DNA of 5,937 nt from CAYPTY01 sp964413935 (GTDB lineage: Bacteria > Bacteroidota > Rhodothermia > Balneolales > Balneolaceae): NCBI GenBank assembly GCA_964413935.1, contig CAYPTY010000037.1, positions 1-5,937 on the forward strand. The letters run 5' to 3'. Under the pieces are notes generated by a model. That model saw nothing but the letters and a program-made list of their open reading frames with translations, made no database searches and was not told where the DNA came from. The position numbers and the translations under genes were made by a program. This document shows, piece by piece, positions 1-5,937 of this stretch (position 1 is the first letter of the stretch; the number at the start of each line of letters is the position of its first letter).

Positions 1-338
1 TCTGAGAATTGCTTAAATATGAAAAATACCTTCTTGAGGATTCTATAAAATGGAATTGTCTCATCATCAACTAGGGCTTCAATTCTTTCTCGTTTTATTG
101 TGGCACCAAAAAACTTCAAATACCAAAGAAGACGTGGTAACTGATCTTTATAATTCTGCTCATCATACCCATCTATGAACTCTTTTACACCAACAAGTCT
201 CTCTTTGCCTTTTATCGTTACTGTCCCACCATAAAAGAGAACTCTAGCTAACTCTGAATTGAACACACCTCCATGAGCAAGGGGACTTTTTTTAAAGTTC
301 TTCACCCAACGTTTCTCAATTGATTTTACTGAGGACAT
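1..338 (-). CDS. Hypothetical protein, N-terminal part only, probable cargo of an ssrA-linked element
   Basis: The reading frame stays open from an ATG at 338-336 to the left edge, giving 112 complete codons, so the C-terminus is outside the window. The start is well fixed: an in-frame TAA lies at 356-354, only five codons upstream, and a purine-rich GGGAAG about 10-15 bases before the ATG could act as a ribosome binding site. The protein begins MSSVKSIEKRWVKNF, is rich in Lys, Phe and Arg, and has no signal peptide or clear membrane segment in the visible part, so it is probably cytoplasmic. I do not recognise the family. It lies 77 bases downstream of the truncated integrase on the same strand and is similarly AT-rich, which suggests it belongs to the mobile element. 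The Arg-His-Arg-Tyr signature of a recombinase catalytic domain is not visible, so it does not look like the missing half of the integrase. Confidence 0.75.
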   Translation of the reverse strand, partial: MSSVKSIEKRWVKNFKKSPLAHGGVFNSELARVLFYGGTVTIKGKERLVGVKEFIDGYDEQNYKDQLPRLLWYLKFFGATIKRERIEALVDDETIPFYRILKKVFFIFKQFS

Positions 339-415
339 ATTTTCTTGCTTCCCTTACTAACTCTCCCTGTACATGTATAATATAATTTTATATGTTCCAA
401 CACACAAACTCTTGC

Positions 416-1021
416 TCATAAAGCATTAACATTCAGTGGGTTACAATATCGGAAATGATCTATGTATTTAAGTGCTGAATTGTGACTGCAAGGATTTTTC
501 TTCGTCTTGAGAAACATTTCAAATCCCTGAATGAAAGAAAGATCTAATTCTTTAAGAGTGCTACCCGAGGTATTATTTTCGTCTAAAAATGCGGCCAAGT
601 GTTTACAGCATACTTTATACCTTTTTAAGGTACTTTCTGAATAATCTATGCCAACCAGCTTTTCAATCATATTTATGTACTGCTGAAAATAATCAAGCAC
701 TGTTGGAATGGCTTTTTTGTCTCCATGAAACTCTTTCTTAAGGGACTGCGCAGTAATAGAAATGCATGCTTTCAGAAGCTGAGATTCTGCTTCTAAGGCT
801 CTTCGTTCATACTGATCGAGTTGTATATTAAGAGCATGAATGGTGGGACTGTTGCCCTTAGCTCTGCGCTTAATTTTGCACCATTTGGAAGGGTCAATGG
901 ACTTTCCTGTAGCAATCTCAGCACGCTTACCATCAACATCTAAACGTAGGTAAATAGGAGCAGTACCGTCTTTCTTGATTTTGTTCATCCTGATGATGAA
1001 CTGTGTTTTTACTTTATTCAT
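416..1021 (-). pseudogene. Truncated tyrosine recombinase (integrase), catalytic domain missing
   Basis: The frame encodes 201 residues from an ATG at 1021-1019 (MNKVKTQFIIR) to a TGA at 418-416. Residues about 3-85 resemble the Arm DNA-binding domain of Bacteroidetes integrases, with GTAPIYLRLDVDGKRAEIATG and a following DPSKW. Residues about 105-190 resemble the SAM-like core-binding domain, with TVLDYFQQYI, STLKRY and a final HNSALKYI. Family members are normally around 400 residues and continue into a catalytic domain carrying Arg, His-x-x-Arg and Tyr; here the homology stops near HNSALKYI and the last dozen residues look unrelated. No catalytic residues are seen in the 415 bases beyond the stop. 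The protein could perhaps still bind DNA but could not cut it. An in-frame ATG 35 codons upstream (1126) exists, but those residues do not look like the family, so the 1021 start is preferred. The gene lies just beyond the 3' end of ssrA, as expected for an element integrated there. Confidence 0.8.
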
Positions 1022-1104
1022 AGTAATAATATTAAGGATTATAAAGAGGGTGAAATGAGTTATAATTTTCTGCATCTGGTGTCCTATTTCTAATAATTTG
1101 AGAG

Positions 1105-1128
1105 TGGTCACCAAATGGTTCACCAAAA
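1105..1128. repeat. Imperfect tandem repeat upstream of the integrase remnant
   Basis: TGGTCACCAAA (1105-1115) is followed directly by TGGTTCACCAAAA (1116-1128), the second copy having one extra T. Each copy contains TGGT and ACCA as inverted half-sites separated by one or two bases. Sitting between ssrA and the integrase remnant, these could be arm-type integrase or excisionase binding sites, but that is inference; only the repeat itself is seen. Confidence 0.4.
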
Positions 1129-1156
1129 ATCTGGAGGGATCTGTAATAATCTGAAA

Positions 1157-1201
1157 ACAAAAAAGCCATGTAGACGTCTAAACATAGGAATTAATGGCTT
1201 T
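1157..1201 (-). terminator. Probable intrinsic terminator of ssrA
   Basis: Read on the minus strand, AAAGCCAT (1201-1194) and ATGGCTTT (1169-1162) form an 8-bp stem with a 24-base loop, followed immediately by a run of T residues (1164-1159). It lies 23 bases beyond the tmRNA 3' end, in the right orientation to stop ssrA transcription before the integrase remnant. The loop contains the perfect 10-bp palindrome TAGACGTCTA (1171-1180). The stem has few G-C pairs, so efficiency may be modest. On the plus strand there is no T tract, so it is unlikely to be bidirectional. Confidence 0.6.
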
Positions 1202-1224
1202 GGAAGAATTTATAATAAAAATAG

Positions 1225-1586
1225 TGGAGGTGCGGGGAATCGAACCCCGGTCCGAAATGGCATATCTACAAGCCTCTACATGCTTAGTTACCGTTTAACA
1301 TTCGCCCGAAGCCTTGTCCGGCAACAAACCGCCTCGAACTAGTTTGTTTAAAGTTTACCAGGCACGCACAAACATCGTGACCGGCTATCCTGCTATAATC
1401 GGCGCTCCAACTGGCTGCTAACAGGAAAACCTGCCAGGGAACGGCTCAGCCTGCTTACGCAGCTAAGCGGTAAGAGTAATCGTTGTTAATTACTTTTAGT
1501 CCATAACCGTTGATTACGAGAACGATTGGAAGAACTCGGCATGCAACCTGTGATTCTACTCATCCCGTCGAATCCAGTACACCCCC
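1225..1586 (-). ncRNA. ssrA: Transfer-messenger RNA (tmRNA)
   Basis: This RNA rescues ribosomes stalled on broken mRNAs: with SmpB it enters the A site as an alanyl-tRNA mimic, then serves as a short message adding a degradation tag. The 5' end, GGGGGTG at 1586-1580, pairs with CACCTCC near the 3' end (1232-1226), leaving A at 1225 as discriminator, to close a 7-bp acceptor stem with one G-U pair. The conserved TGGATTCGACGGGA follows at the 5' side. The 3' side has AACTAAGCATGTAGA and a T arm with CGGGG/CCCCG around TTCGATT. The mature RNA is 362 nt before CCA, a normal one-piece length. The genome continues CTA after the discriminator, so CCA is not encoded and must be added by the nucleotidyltransferase. 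The gene is divergent from the downstream receptor gene, and its 3' end abuts the AT-rich element with the integrase remnant. Confidence 0.97.
1455..1493 (-). other. tmRNA tag-peptide reading frame (VINNDYSYRLAA)
   Basis: Within ssrA, the minus strand reads GTA ATT AAC AAC GAT TAC TCT TAC CGC TTA GCT GCG TAA, giving VINNDYSYRLAA and a single stop. The resume codon is taken as GTA because the five bases before it, TAAAA, fit the U-A-x-x-x context that places the resume codon in other tmRNAs. The Leu-Ala-Ala end is the usual ClpXP-type degron. Valine as the first residue and Arg before Leu-Ala-Ala differ from the familiar ANDENYALAA type of tag. The exact first residue is inferred; the C-terminal part is secure. 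Confidence 0.85.
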
Positions 1587-1606
1587 ATTAAATCAAAGAA
1601 CAACTA

Positions 1607-1614
1607 CAAATATA
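1607..1614 (-). promoter_or_regulatory. Candidate ssrA promoter, Bacteroidetes-type -7 box
   Basis: TATATTTG on the minus strand matches the TAnnTTTG -7 consensus of the Bacteroidetes primary sigma factor. It ends 20 bases before the mature tmRNA 5' end, which leaves room for a transcription start and a short leader removed by RNase P. A TTG lies upstream at 1630-1628, but the spacing (13 bases) is shorter than typical for the -33 element, so the match is partial. A second identical box lies at 1653-1646. Confidence 0.5.
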
Positions 1615-1678
1615 CAACTTTTCGATGCAATGCTTTGTTGTGTGCCAAATATAACGATACAAACAGTATAATAATTTC

Positions 1679-1721
1679 TTTAAGCCTTCCATATCAGGAT
1701 TCCGTAACTTATTGGCTTAAA
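1679..1721. repeat. 8-bp inverted repeat before the receptor gene
   Basis: TTTAAGCC (1679-1686) and GGCTTAAA (1714-1721) are perfect inverted repeats separated by 27 bases, ending 17 bases before the receptor start codon. They could form a hairpin in the 5' leader of the receptor mRNA or be a dyad operator. There is no run of T after it, so a terminator is unlikely. Chance occurrence in AT-rich DNA is possible. Confidence 0.35.
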
Positions 1722-1738
1722 ATCATTTATCTACTCTG

Positions 1739-4009
1739 ATGCCCCTCAAAAGCTGCTTCAGCACTATCATCGTACTCCTGTTTCTTTCTTTGCCAGCTTT
1801 TTCACAGAATGGCCAGTCCGTGAGCGGCTTCATACGAGATTCCCAAACCGGTGAAACCCTAATTTCTGCCAATGTTGCCCTGCGCGAAAACCTGAAAGGA
1901 GCTTCATCGAACAATGCCGGTTTTTATGTGATCGGGGATCTTGCCCCGGGCACCTACACCCTGGTCTGTTCCTACATCGGCTACCAGCTTTATGAAAAGA
2001 AAATCGAGATTAAGGCTGGTGAAAACCTGCGTATGGATATAGAAATGCAACCCACCAGCCTGATGAGCGAGGAAATTGTTGTGGAAGCTAGCGCTGAACA
2101 GGAGGAAGCCAAGGATATTGGCGTGGCACAAATTTCCACTACTCTTATAAAGGAATTGCCCTCGGTGTTCGAAGCGGATGTATTCCGCTCAATTCAGCTT
2201 TTGCCGGGCGTTAAAGCCGCATCCGACTTTTCCAGTGGCTTATACATCAGAGGAGGCTCCCCGGATCAGACCCTGATCCTTCTCGATCGCACAACGGTGT
2301 ATAACCCCTCCCACTTTTTCGGTTTTTTCTCCACCTTTAATCCGGATGCCGTGAAAGATGTACGCCTCTATAAAGGGGGTTATCCGGCAACCTTCGGTGG
2401 CAGGCTGGGTTCTGTGCTGGATATTTACAACAAAGACGGTAACCGAAAACAGCGCAGTGGTTCCGTAACGGTCGGACTTCTGACATCCAGAGCAAGTATC
2501 GAAGGTCCTTTCAATAACGGTTCTTATGCCCTTGCGGTTCGAAGATCCACACTTGAACCCCTACTGGCCGTGCTTCAGAATACCACTGATGGCGTACCCG
2601 AGCGGTTTTACTTTCTGGATGTAAACGGTAAAATCAATTATGATGCCGGCCCGAACGACAAACTCTCCTTGGCTTTTTATACGGGAGTGGATAATGTAGG
2701 CATTCCCTTTGCTGATGATGCCAGCTTTGACCTGAATTACGGAAATCAAACTCTCAGTGGTACCTGGACCCACATTTTCTCCGATAAGGTATTCTCTAAT
2801 TTTACCGCAACGGCCTCACGCTATTTTAGTTTGCCACTGCTCGAAATCGCCTCCACCCCCATCGAAAGGGATAACAATGTTTGGGATTTCTCCCTGAAGG
2901 GCGACATCGAATACCTACTGAATGACCAGCACCTGATCAGCACCGGGTTCTGGGCCGGCAATCTGACCCTTAAGCTGGTGGATTTCTTTGATGATGAGCA
3001 AACCTTCACCTCCCGGATTCAGTCTCAATATGCCTCCTATTACCTGCAGGATACCTGGACACCAGCCGAAAAATGGGAGCTGATTGTCGGAACCCGCCTG
3101 AACTATTTTTCAGAGGGAGATTTCCTCCGGGTTGAGCCCCGCATTTCTGCGGAATACAAACCAAGTCCCCGTTTACGATTCCAGGCCGCTTATGGCCGCT
3201 ATAATCAGTTCCTTACCTTGGTTACCAACGAAGCTTTTTCAGGATTCGATATCTGGCTAACCACCAATGAAGGTGTACCACCTTCTTTTGGTGACCAGTT
3301 TGTGCTGGGAACCAAAACCATTCCTTTTGAAGGCTACGGTTTTGATGTGGAAGTGTATTACCGCTCCATGCGCGATCTTTTCGACCTGAATCCTTTTATT
3401 CAGGATGCGGCCGGTCTGGCCTATGAAGAGGTATTCCGCTTTGGAGAAGGCATGGCCTACGGAGCCGAATTCTTTTTCGAAAAACGCCGTGGCCGGCTTA
3501 CCGGCTTCATCGGTTACACGCTTGGATACACCTGGAGAAAATATCCTGGCTTTAACCTGGATCTGGAAGATCCCACACCAACCGCGCGATTTTATCCACC
3601 CAAATATGATCGACGGAACGACATCAACCTTGTGGGAACCTACCGGCTGAGTTCCACCTGGAAGTTCACCGCCAGTTTCAATTATGCTACCGGGCAGGCC
3701 TTCACCTTGCCCCAGGGACGATATCAGACCTTTGACTCCCCTTTTACTGACGACACGCAGGATGTGCTGGTGGTGGGCAGGGTGAATGCTTCCCGACTGC
3801 CGGATTATCACCGCCTTGACATCGCTTTTCAGAAAGAAGCTACTTTCTTTGGGTTTGGACAATCGCAATGGCAGCTGCAGGTCATCAATGTGTATTCACG
3901 CCGCAATGTGTGGTTCCTGAATTATGATTTTGACGAAAATCCTGTGGATGTAAACGAAGTAAACCTACTTCCCATCCTGCCCACTGTTTCCTACACGCTG
4001 AAATTTTAA
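1739..4009 (+). CDS. TonB-dependent outer-membrane receptor with carboxypeptidase-regulatory-like N-terminal domain
   Basis: This 756-residue protein should form a gated outer-membrane beta-barrel that imports a ligand using TonB-ExbBD energy. Residues 1-22 are a signal peptide (hydrophobic IIVLLFLSLPAF, cleavage near AFS-Q). Residues about 26-104 form a carboxypeptidase-regulatory-like fold (SVSGFIRDSQTGETLISANV, then AGFYVIGDLAPGTYTL). EEIVVEA (111-117) is a plausible TonB box. The plug spans about 128-232, with LYIRGGSPDQTLILLDRTTV, YNPSHFFGFFSTFNPD and FGGRLGSVLDI. The rest is the barrel, ending in a terminal Phe (SYTLKF). At 756 residues it is shorter than SusC-type transporters (about 1000), and the partner is a DUF4249-type lipoprotein rather than SusD, so a polysaccharide-uptake role is not supported; the ligand is unknown. 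No Shine-Dalgarno is seen before the ATG, which is common in this phylum. The lipoprotein gene starts 2 bp after the stop, so the two are almost certainly cotranscribed. Confidence 0.93.
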   Translation: MPLKSCFSTIIVLLFLSLPAFSQNGQSVSGFIRDSQTGETLISANVALRENLKGASSNNAGFYVIGDLAPGTYTLVCSYIGYQLYEKKIEIKAGENLRMDIEMQPTSLMSEEIVVEASAEQEEAKDIGVAQISTTLIKELPSVFEADVFRSIQLLPGVKAASDFSSGLYIRGGSPDQTLILLDRTTVYNPSHFFGFFSTFNPDAVKDVRLYKGGYPATFGGRLGSVLDIYNKDGNRKQRSGSVTVGLLTSRASIEGPFNNGSYALAVRRSTLEPLLAVLQNTTDGVPERFYFLDVNGKINYDAGPNDKLSLAFYTGVDNVGIPFADDASFDLNYGNQTLSGTWTHIFSDKVFSNFTATASRYFSLPLLEIASTPIERDNNVWDFSLKGDIEYLLNDQHLISTGFWAGNLTLKLVDFFDDEQTFTSRIQSQYASYYLQDTWTPAEKWELIVGTRLNYFSEGDFLRVEPRISAEYKPSPRLRFQAAYGRYNQFLTLVTNEAFSGFDIWLTTNEGVPPSFGDQFVLGTKTIPFEGYGFDVEVYYRSMRDLFDLNPFIQDAAGLAYEEVFRFGEGMAYGAEFFFEKRRGRLTGFIGYTLGYTWRKYPGFNLDLEDPTPTARFYPPKYDRRNDINLVGTYRLSSTWKFTASFNYATGQAFTLPQGRYQTFDSPFTDDTQDVLVVGRVNASRLPDYHRLDIAFQKEATFFGFGQSQWQLQVINVYSRRNVWFLNYDFDENPVDVNEVNLLPILPTVSYTLKF

Positions 4010-4011
4010 AC

Positions 4012-4938
4012 ATGAACAGAATTCCCTTTTATATCATCCTCCTGCTTGCTGTAATTTCAGCCTGCGATATCTATAACCAGGATGAACTGGATCAGCAATA
4101 TATCATTGAATCCTATCTGATTGCACAGAGGGAGCTGCCACAGGTGCGCCTGTCACTCTCCTCACCCATCAATACATTCTACGACTTCAGCAGTCAGGCG
4201 GTTAGTGATGCCAATGTTGAAGTGCGTCTACTCAGCGGTGCGGAAGGCTCTTCAATCGAAGCCACCTTCCCCTACTCCCTTTCTGAACCGGGTATTTATA
4301 CAGCCGACGTTGTGCATGAAGTCTTGCCTCTGAGGTATTATGAGCTCTATGTTTCATTTGATGATGAGGCCAGGGTAATCCGTTCCACAACGGTTGTTCC
4401 CGATACCTTCCGGGTGGCCAGTACGGTTCCTGCTGAAATTGTTTATCAGTCATCCGATCAGCTGGAAATTGATATCACCACCAGCACTTTTCCTGGCCGG
4501 CAAACCATTTTTGTATTCAATACCATCAGCCTGGAGCCGGATACCGTCAACCTGACCCCGGTTTATCTGGATTTTTTCGAAGGGGATGAAGATGCTGATC
4601 TTAACGAGCTGGTAAATACCTCTTCCCCTCCCTTTAATGAGAGTAACTACGATGTGAATCCCGATGGCACCCTGACCCTGCGATATCCCTGGATTGCGCT
4701 GGTTTTTTATGGACAGAATCGAATCATTGCCAATACCATCGATGATAATATTTTCGATTTTATATCCTCACAGGATGTGCAACTGGGCGGTTCTACCCTC
4801 TCTCCCGGAGAAATCCAGAATGTGATTTATAATGTAGAGGGAGGCATCGGCATTTTCGGTGCCATTGCAGCGGATACCGTGGAAGTAAATGTACTCCGCA
4901 ATCCCGACCTGCCTTTTAAAAGGGATAGATCACACTGA
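4012..4938 (+). CDS. DUF4249-type outer-membrane lipoprotein, partner of the TonB receptor
   Basis: This 308-residue protein carries a lipoprotein signal: a hydrophobic stretch (IPFYIILLLAV) followed by the lipobox ISAC, with Cys18 as the lipidated residue. After it, YIIESYLIAQRELPQVRLSL, an S-P-x-N-T-F-Y stretch, the SDANVEVRLL strand and PGIYTADV resemble the layout of DUF4249 proteins, which in Bacteroidota typically sit next to TonB-dependent receptors of the type encoded just upstream. The 2-bp gap indicates translational coupling. A likely role is as a surface or periplasm-facing accessory that binds substrate for the receptor, but no function has been shown for the family that I can cite, and the substrate is unknown. 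The family call comes from overall pattern and neighbourhood, so it is moderately sure; the lipoprotein call is firmer. Its last 23 bases overlap the end of the convergent gene on the minus strand. Confidence 0.85.
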   Translation: MNRIPFYIILLLAVISACDIYNQDELDQQYIIESYLIAQRELPQVRLSLSSPINTFYDFSSQAVSDANVEVRLLSGAEGSSIEATFPYSLSEPGIYTADVVHEVLPLRYYELYVSFDDEARVIRSTTVVPDTFRVASTVPAEIVYQSSDQLEIDITTSTFPGRQTIFVFNTISLEPDTVNLTPVYLDFFEGDEDADLNELVNTSSPPFNESNYDVNPDGTLTLRYPWIALVFYGQNRIIANTIDDNIFDFISSQDVQLGGSTLSPGEIQNVIYNVEGGIGIFGAIAADTVEVNVLRNPDLPFKRDRSH

Positions 4939-5937
4939 TCCGCCAAACCTCGGTGTTATTGAAATTATCCCGAAAGCTCAGCAATGCCCTGAAACCGCTG
5001 CTGTGAGTGTATGCAAGCCCCAGATAATTATTTCGAAGGGTTACGAAGGATTGGTCTTGTTCCTCAACAAATAAACGGATTGTGCTACCATTCAGGGAAT
5101 TACGCTCTTCTGTTCTTTTCTCAGTGATCAGATCATAAGAATAGCCAAGAGAGCTCCCACCCCAGATCGCGAAGTACTCACTTATTTCAAACCGTGCAAA
5201 AAGCGGCAAATCTGCCGTAAGCTGGTGCTGTGATTGTTCAGCTCTTTCCTGGAAAATGGCGGTTGTGATCACATCAAATCCTTCGGTTTGCCGTTCAGCA
5301 TAAGCATAACCCAACTGGATGCCGGTCATGTAGCTGAGTGAACGAAATGAACGCCTTAGTGCATATCCGCCCCGGGTTTGAAGGAAAAACTGTCTTTCTC
5401 TGTCGTCGGTATTCCGGACGACCGGTTCCGTTGGGGTTGAGCCCGAATTTATACGAGTAAACAGCTCAATATCATCCTCGCCACTGCCGTAAAAGGTATC
5501 CAGCTGGTAGAAAAGGTTTTCATTTCCTTCCTGATTCAGGCTGAAAGACCGGAATTCGCTGTATCTTAGGGTGACTGCTCCCAGGTTACTCCGGCCTACC
5601 CCTATATTTGCCAGATTACTCTGCTGTATCACCGTATTATCGTTCAGCAGGTCTTCATCTATGACCCGGTCATTTTGTTCCACCCTTAAATCTTCATCCC
5701 CACCGGCATTCTGAAATTCTACCGATAGTCGCCTTACAACATCCATTTTCGGGGTGGTCCGATAGTGCTCCAGTCCGGTAACCCATTTTGAATCATCAGC
5801 TGCAAAATCAAAGTCGATGTCCCGGTTACTGCTTGTGCTCACTCTGCGAACCAGATTGCCCATATCAAAGATTTCATCCACTCTGGAATTAAATTCATTG
5901 GTAAACACCAGGTTTGAGCTTACAACGGTTTCATAAG
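4916..5937 (-). CDS. Probable outer-membrane beta-barrel protein, C-terminal part only
   Basis: The frame is open from the right edge (first full codon at 5935-5933) to a TAA at 4918-4916, giving 339 residues. A GTG at 5908 is in frame, but the open frame continues upstream with similar sequence (YETVVSSNLVFTNEF), so the true start is outside the window and GTG is most likely an internal Val. No family is recognised. The protein alternates polar and aromatic or hydrophobic residues in the way of amphipathic strands (LGAVTLRYSEF, FAIWGGSSLGYSYDL, YLGLAYTHSSGFRALLSF), and it ends in a terminal Phe (VIYPF), typical of outer-membrane barrels recognised by the BAM complex. Loops are rich in Asp, Glu, Asn and Gln. 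It converges on the receptor-lipoprotein pair and is not in that transcription unit, so a functional link is only suggested by proximity. Confidence 0.8.
   Translation of the reverse strand, partial: YETVVSSNLVFTNEFNSRVDEIFDMGNLVRRVSTSSNRDIDFDFAADDSKWVTGLEHYRTTPKMDVVRRLSVEFQNAGGDEDLRVEQNDRVIDEDLLNDNTVIQQSNLANIGVGRSNLGAVTLRYSEFRSFSLNQEGNENLFYQLDTFYGSGEDDIELFTRINSGSTPTEPVVRNTDDRERQFFLQTRGGYALRRSFRSLSYMTGIQLGYAYAERQTEGFDVITTAIFQERAEQSQHQLTADLPLFARFEISEYFAIWGGSSLGYSYDLITEKRTEERNSLNGSTIRLFVEEQDQSFVTLRNNYLGLAYTHSSGFRALLSFRDNFNNTEVWRISVIYPF

Noticed and set aside
374..400. TTGGAA followed by TATA-rich sequence upstream of the left-edge gene as a sigma-70-type promoter
   Set aside because: Spacers of 12 or 15 bases are too short, no TAnnTTTG is present, and AT-rich DNA gives such matches by chance.
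1022..1126. Extension of the integrase remnant to an ATG at 1126
   Set aside because: The 35 extra residues do not resemble the family, whose N-terminus begins near MNKVKTQF, and they overlap the tandem repeat region.
1239..1248. T-arm-like sequence suggesting a tRNA gene
   Set aside because: The GTTCGATTCC-type arm belongs to the tmRNA; no anticodon arm is present and the 5' half is the tmRNA 5' end.
1115..1342. 75-codon plus-strand open frame
   Set aside because: It crosses the terminator and runs antisense through the 3' end of ssrA; the sequence is fully explained by those features and the translation resembles no protein.
3257..3868. 203-codon minus-strand open frame inside the receptor gene
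   Set aside because: It is antisense to a clearly coding beta-barrel region and has no recognisable domain, so it is a shadow of the receptor gene.
1739..4938. SusC/SusD polysaccharide utilisation locus
   Set aside because: The receptor is about 250 residues too short for SusC, the lipoprotein does not look like SusD, and no glycoside hydrolase or sensor is nearby.
5906..5908. GTG as start of the minus-strand barrel protein
   Set aside because: The frame stays open and barrel-like to the window edge, and 339 residues without a signal peptide indicate a 5'-truncated gene.

Overview
The window looks like a chromosomal segment from a member of the Bacteroidota or a close relative (the Balneolota/Rhodothermota side is possible, with low confidence). 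Four things point that way: a TonB-dependent receptor with an N-terminal carboxypeptidase-regulatory-like domain next to a DUF4249-type lipoprotein; a Bacteroidetes-style tyrosine recombinase with an Arm DNA-binding domain; little or no Shine-Dalgarno sequence before the receptor; and TAnnTTTG-type promoter elements. All families are assigned by reading the translation, not by a database search.

Left part (1 to about 1224, minus strand, AT-rich; for example 22 of 60 bases are G+C at 481-540). This is the edge of what looks like an integrated element abutting the 3' end of the tmRNA gene. It holds an integrase remnant (1021 down to 416) that keeps its DNA-binding N-terminal half but lacks the catalytic domain. 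Downstream on the same strand is an unrecognised gene (338 down to the window edge) that is cut by the window.

Middle (1157-1738). A complete tmRNA gene (ssrA, minus strand, 1225-1586) has all the expected landmarks and a readable tag, VINNDYSYRLAA. A terminator-like hairpin lies downstream and a TATATTTG promoter-like box upstream. The 152-bp gap between ssrA and the next gene is a divergent intergenic region with a second TATATTTG box and an 8-bp inverted repeat.

Right part (1739-5937, about 50% G+C in sampled lines). A two-gene plus-strand unit encodes an outer-membrane TonB-dependent receptor (1739-4009) and, 2 bp later, a DUF4249-type lipoprotein (4012-4938). They probably form one envelope uptake or sensing complex of unknown substrate. 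A minus-strand gene for a probable outer-membrane beta-barrel protein enters from the right edge, converges on the lipoprotein gene and overlaps its 3' end by 23 bp.

No CRISPR array, tRNA, complete insertion sequence or recognisable defence system is visible. The most interesting context is the ssrA-adjacent element, a classic integration hot spot. Its only visible cargo gene is of unknown family and runs off the left edge.
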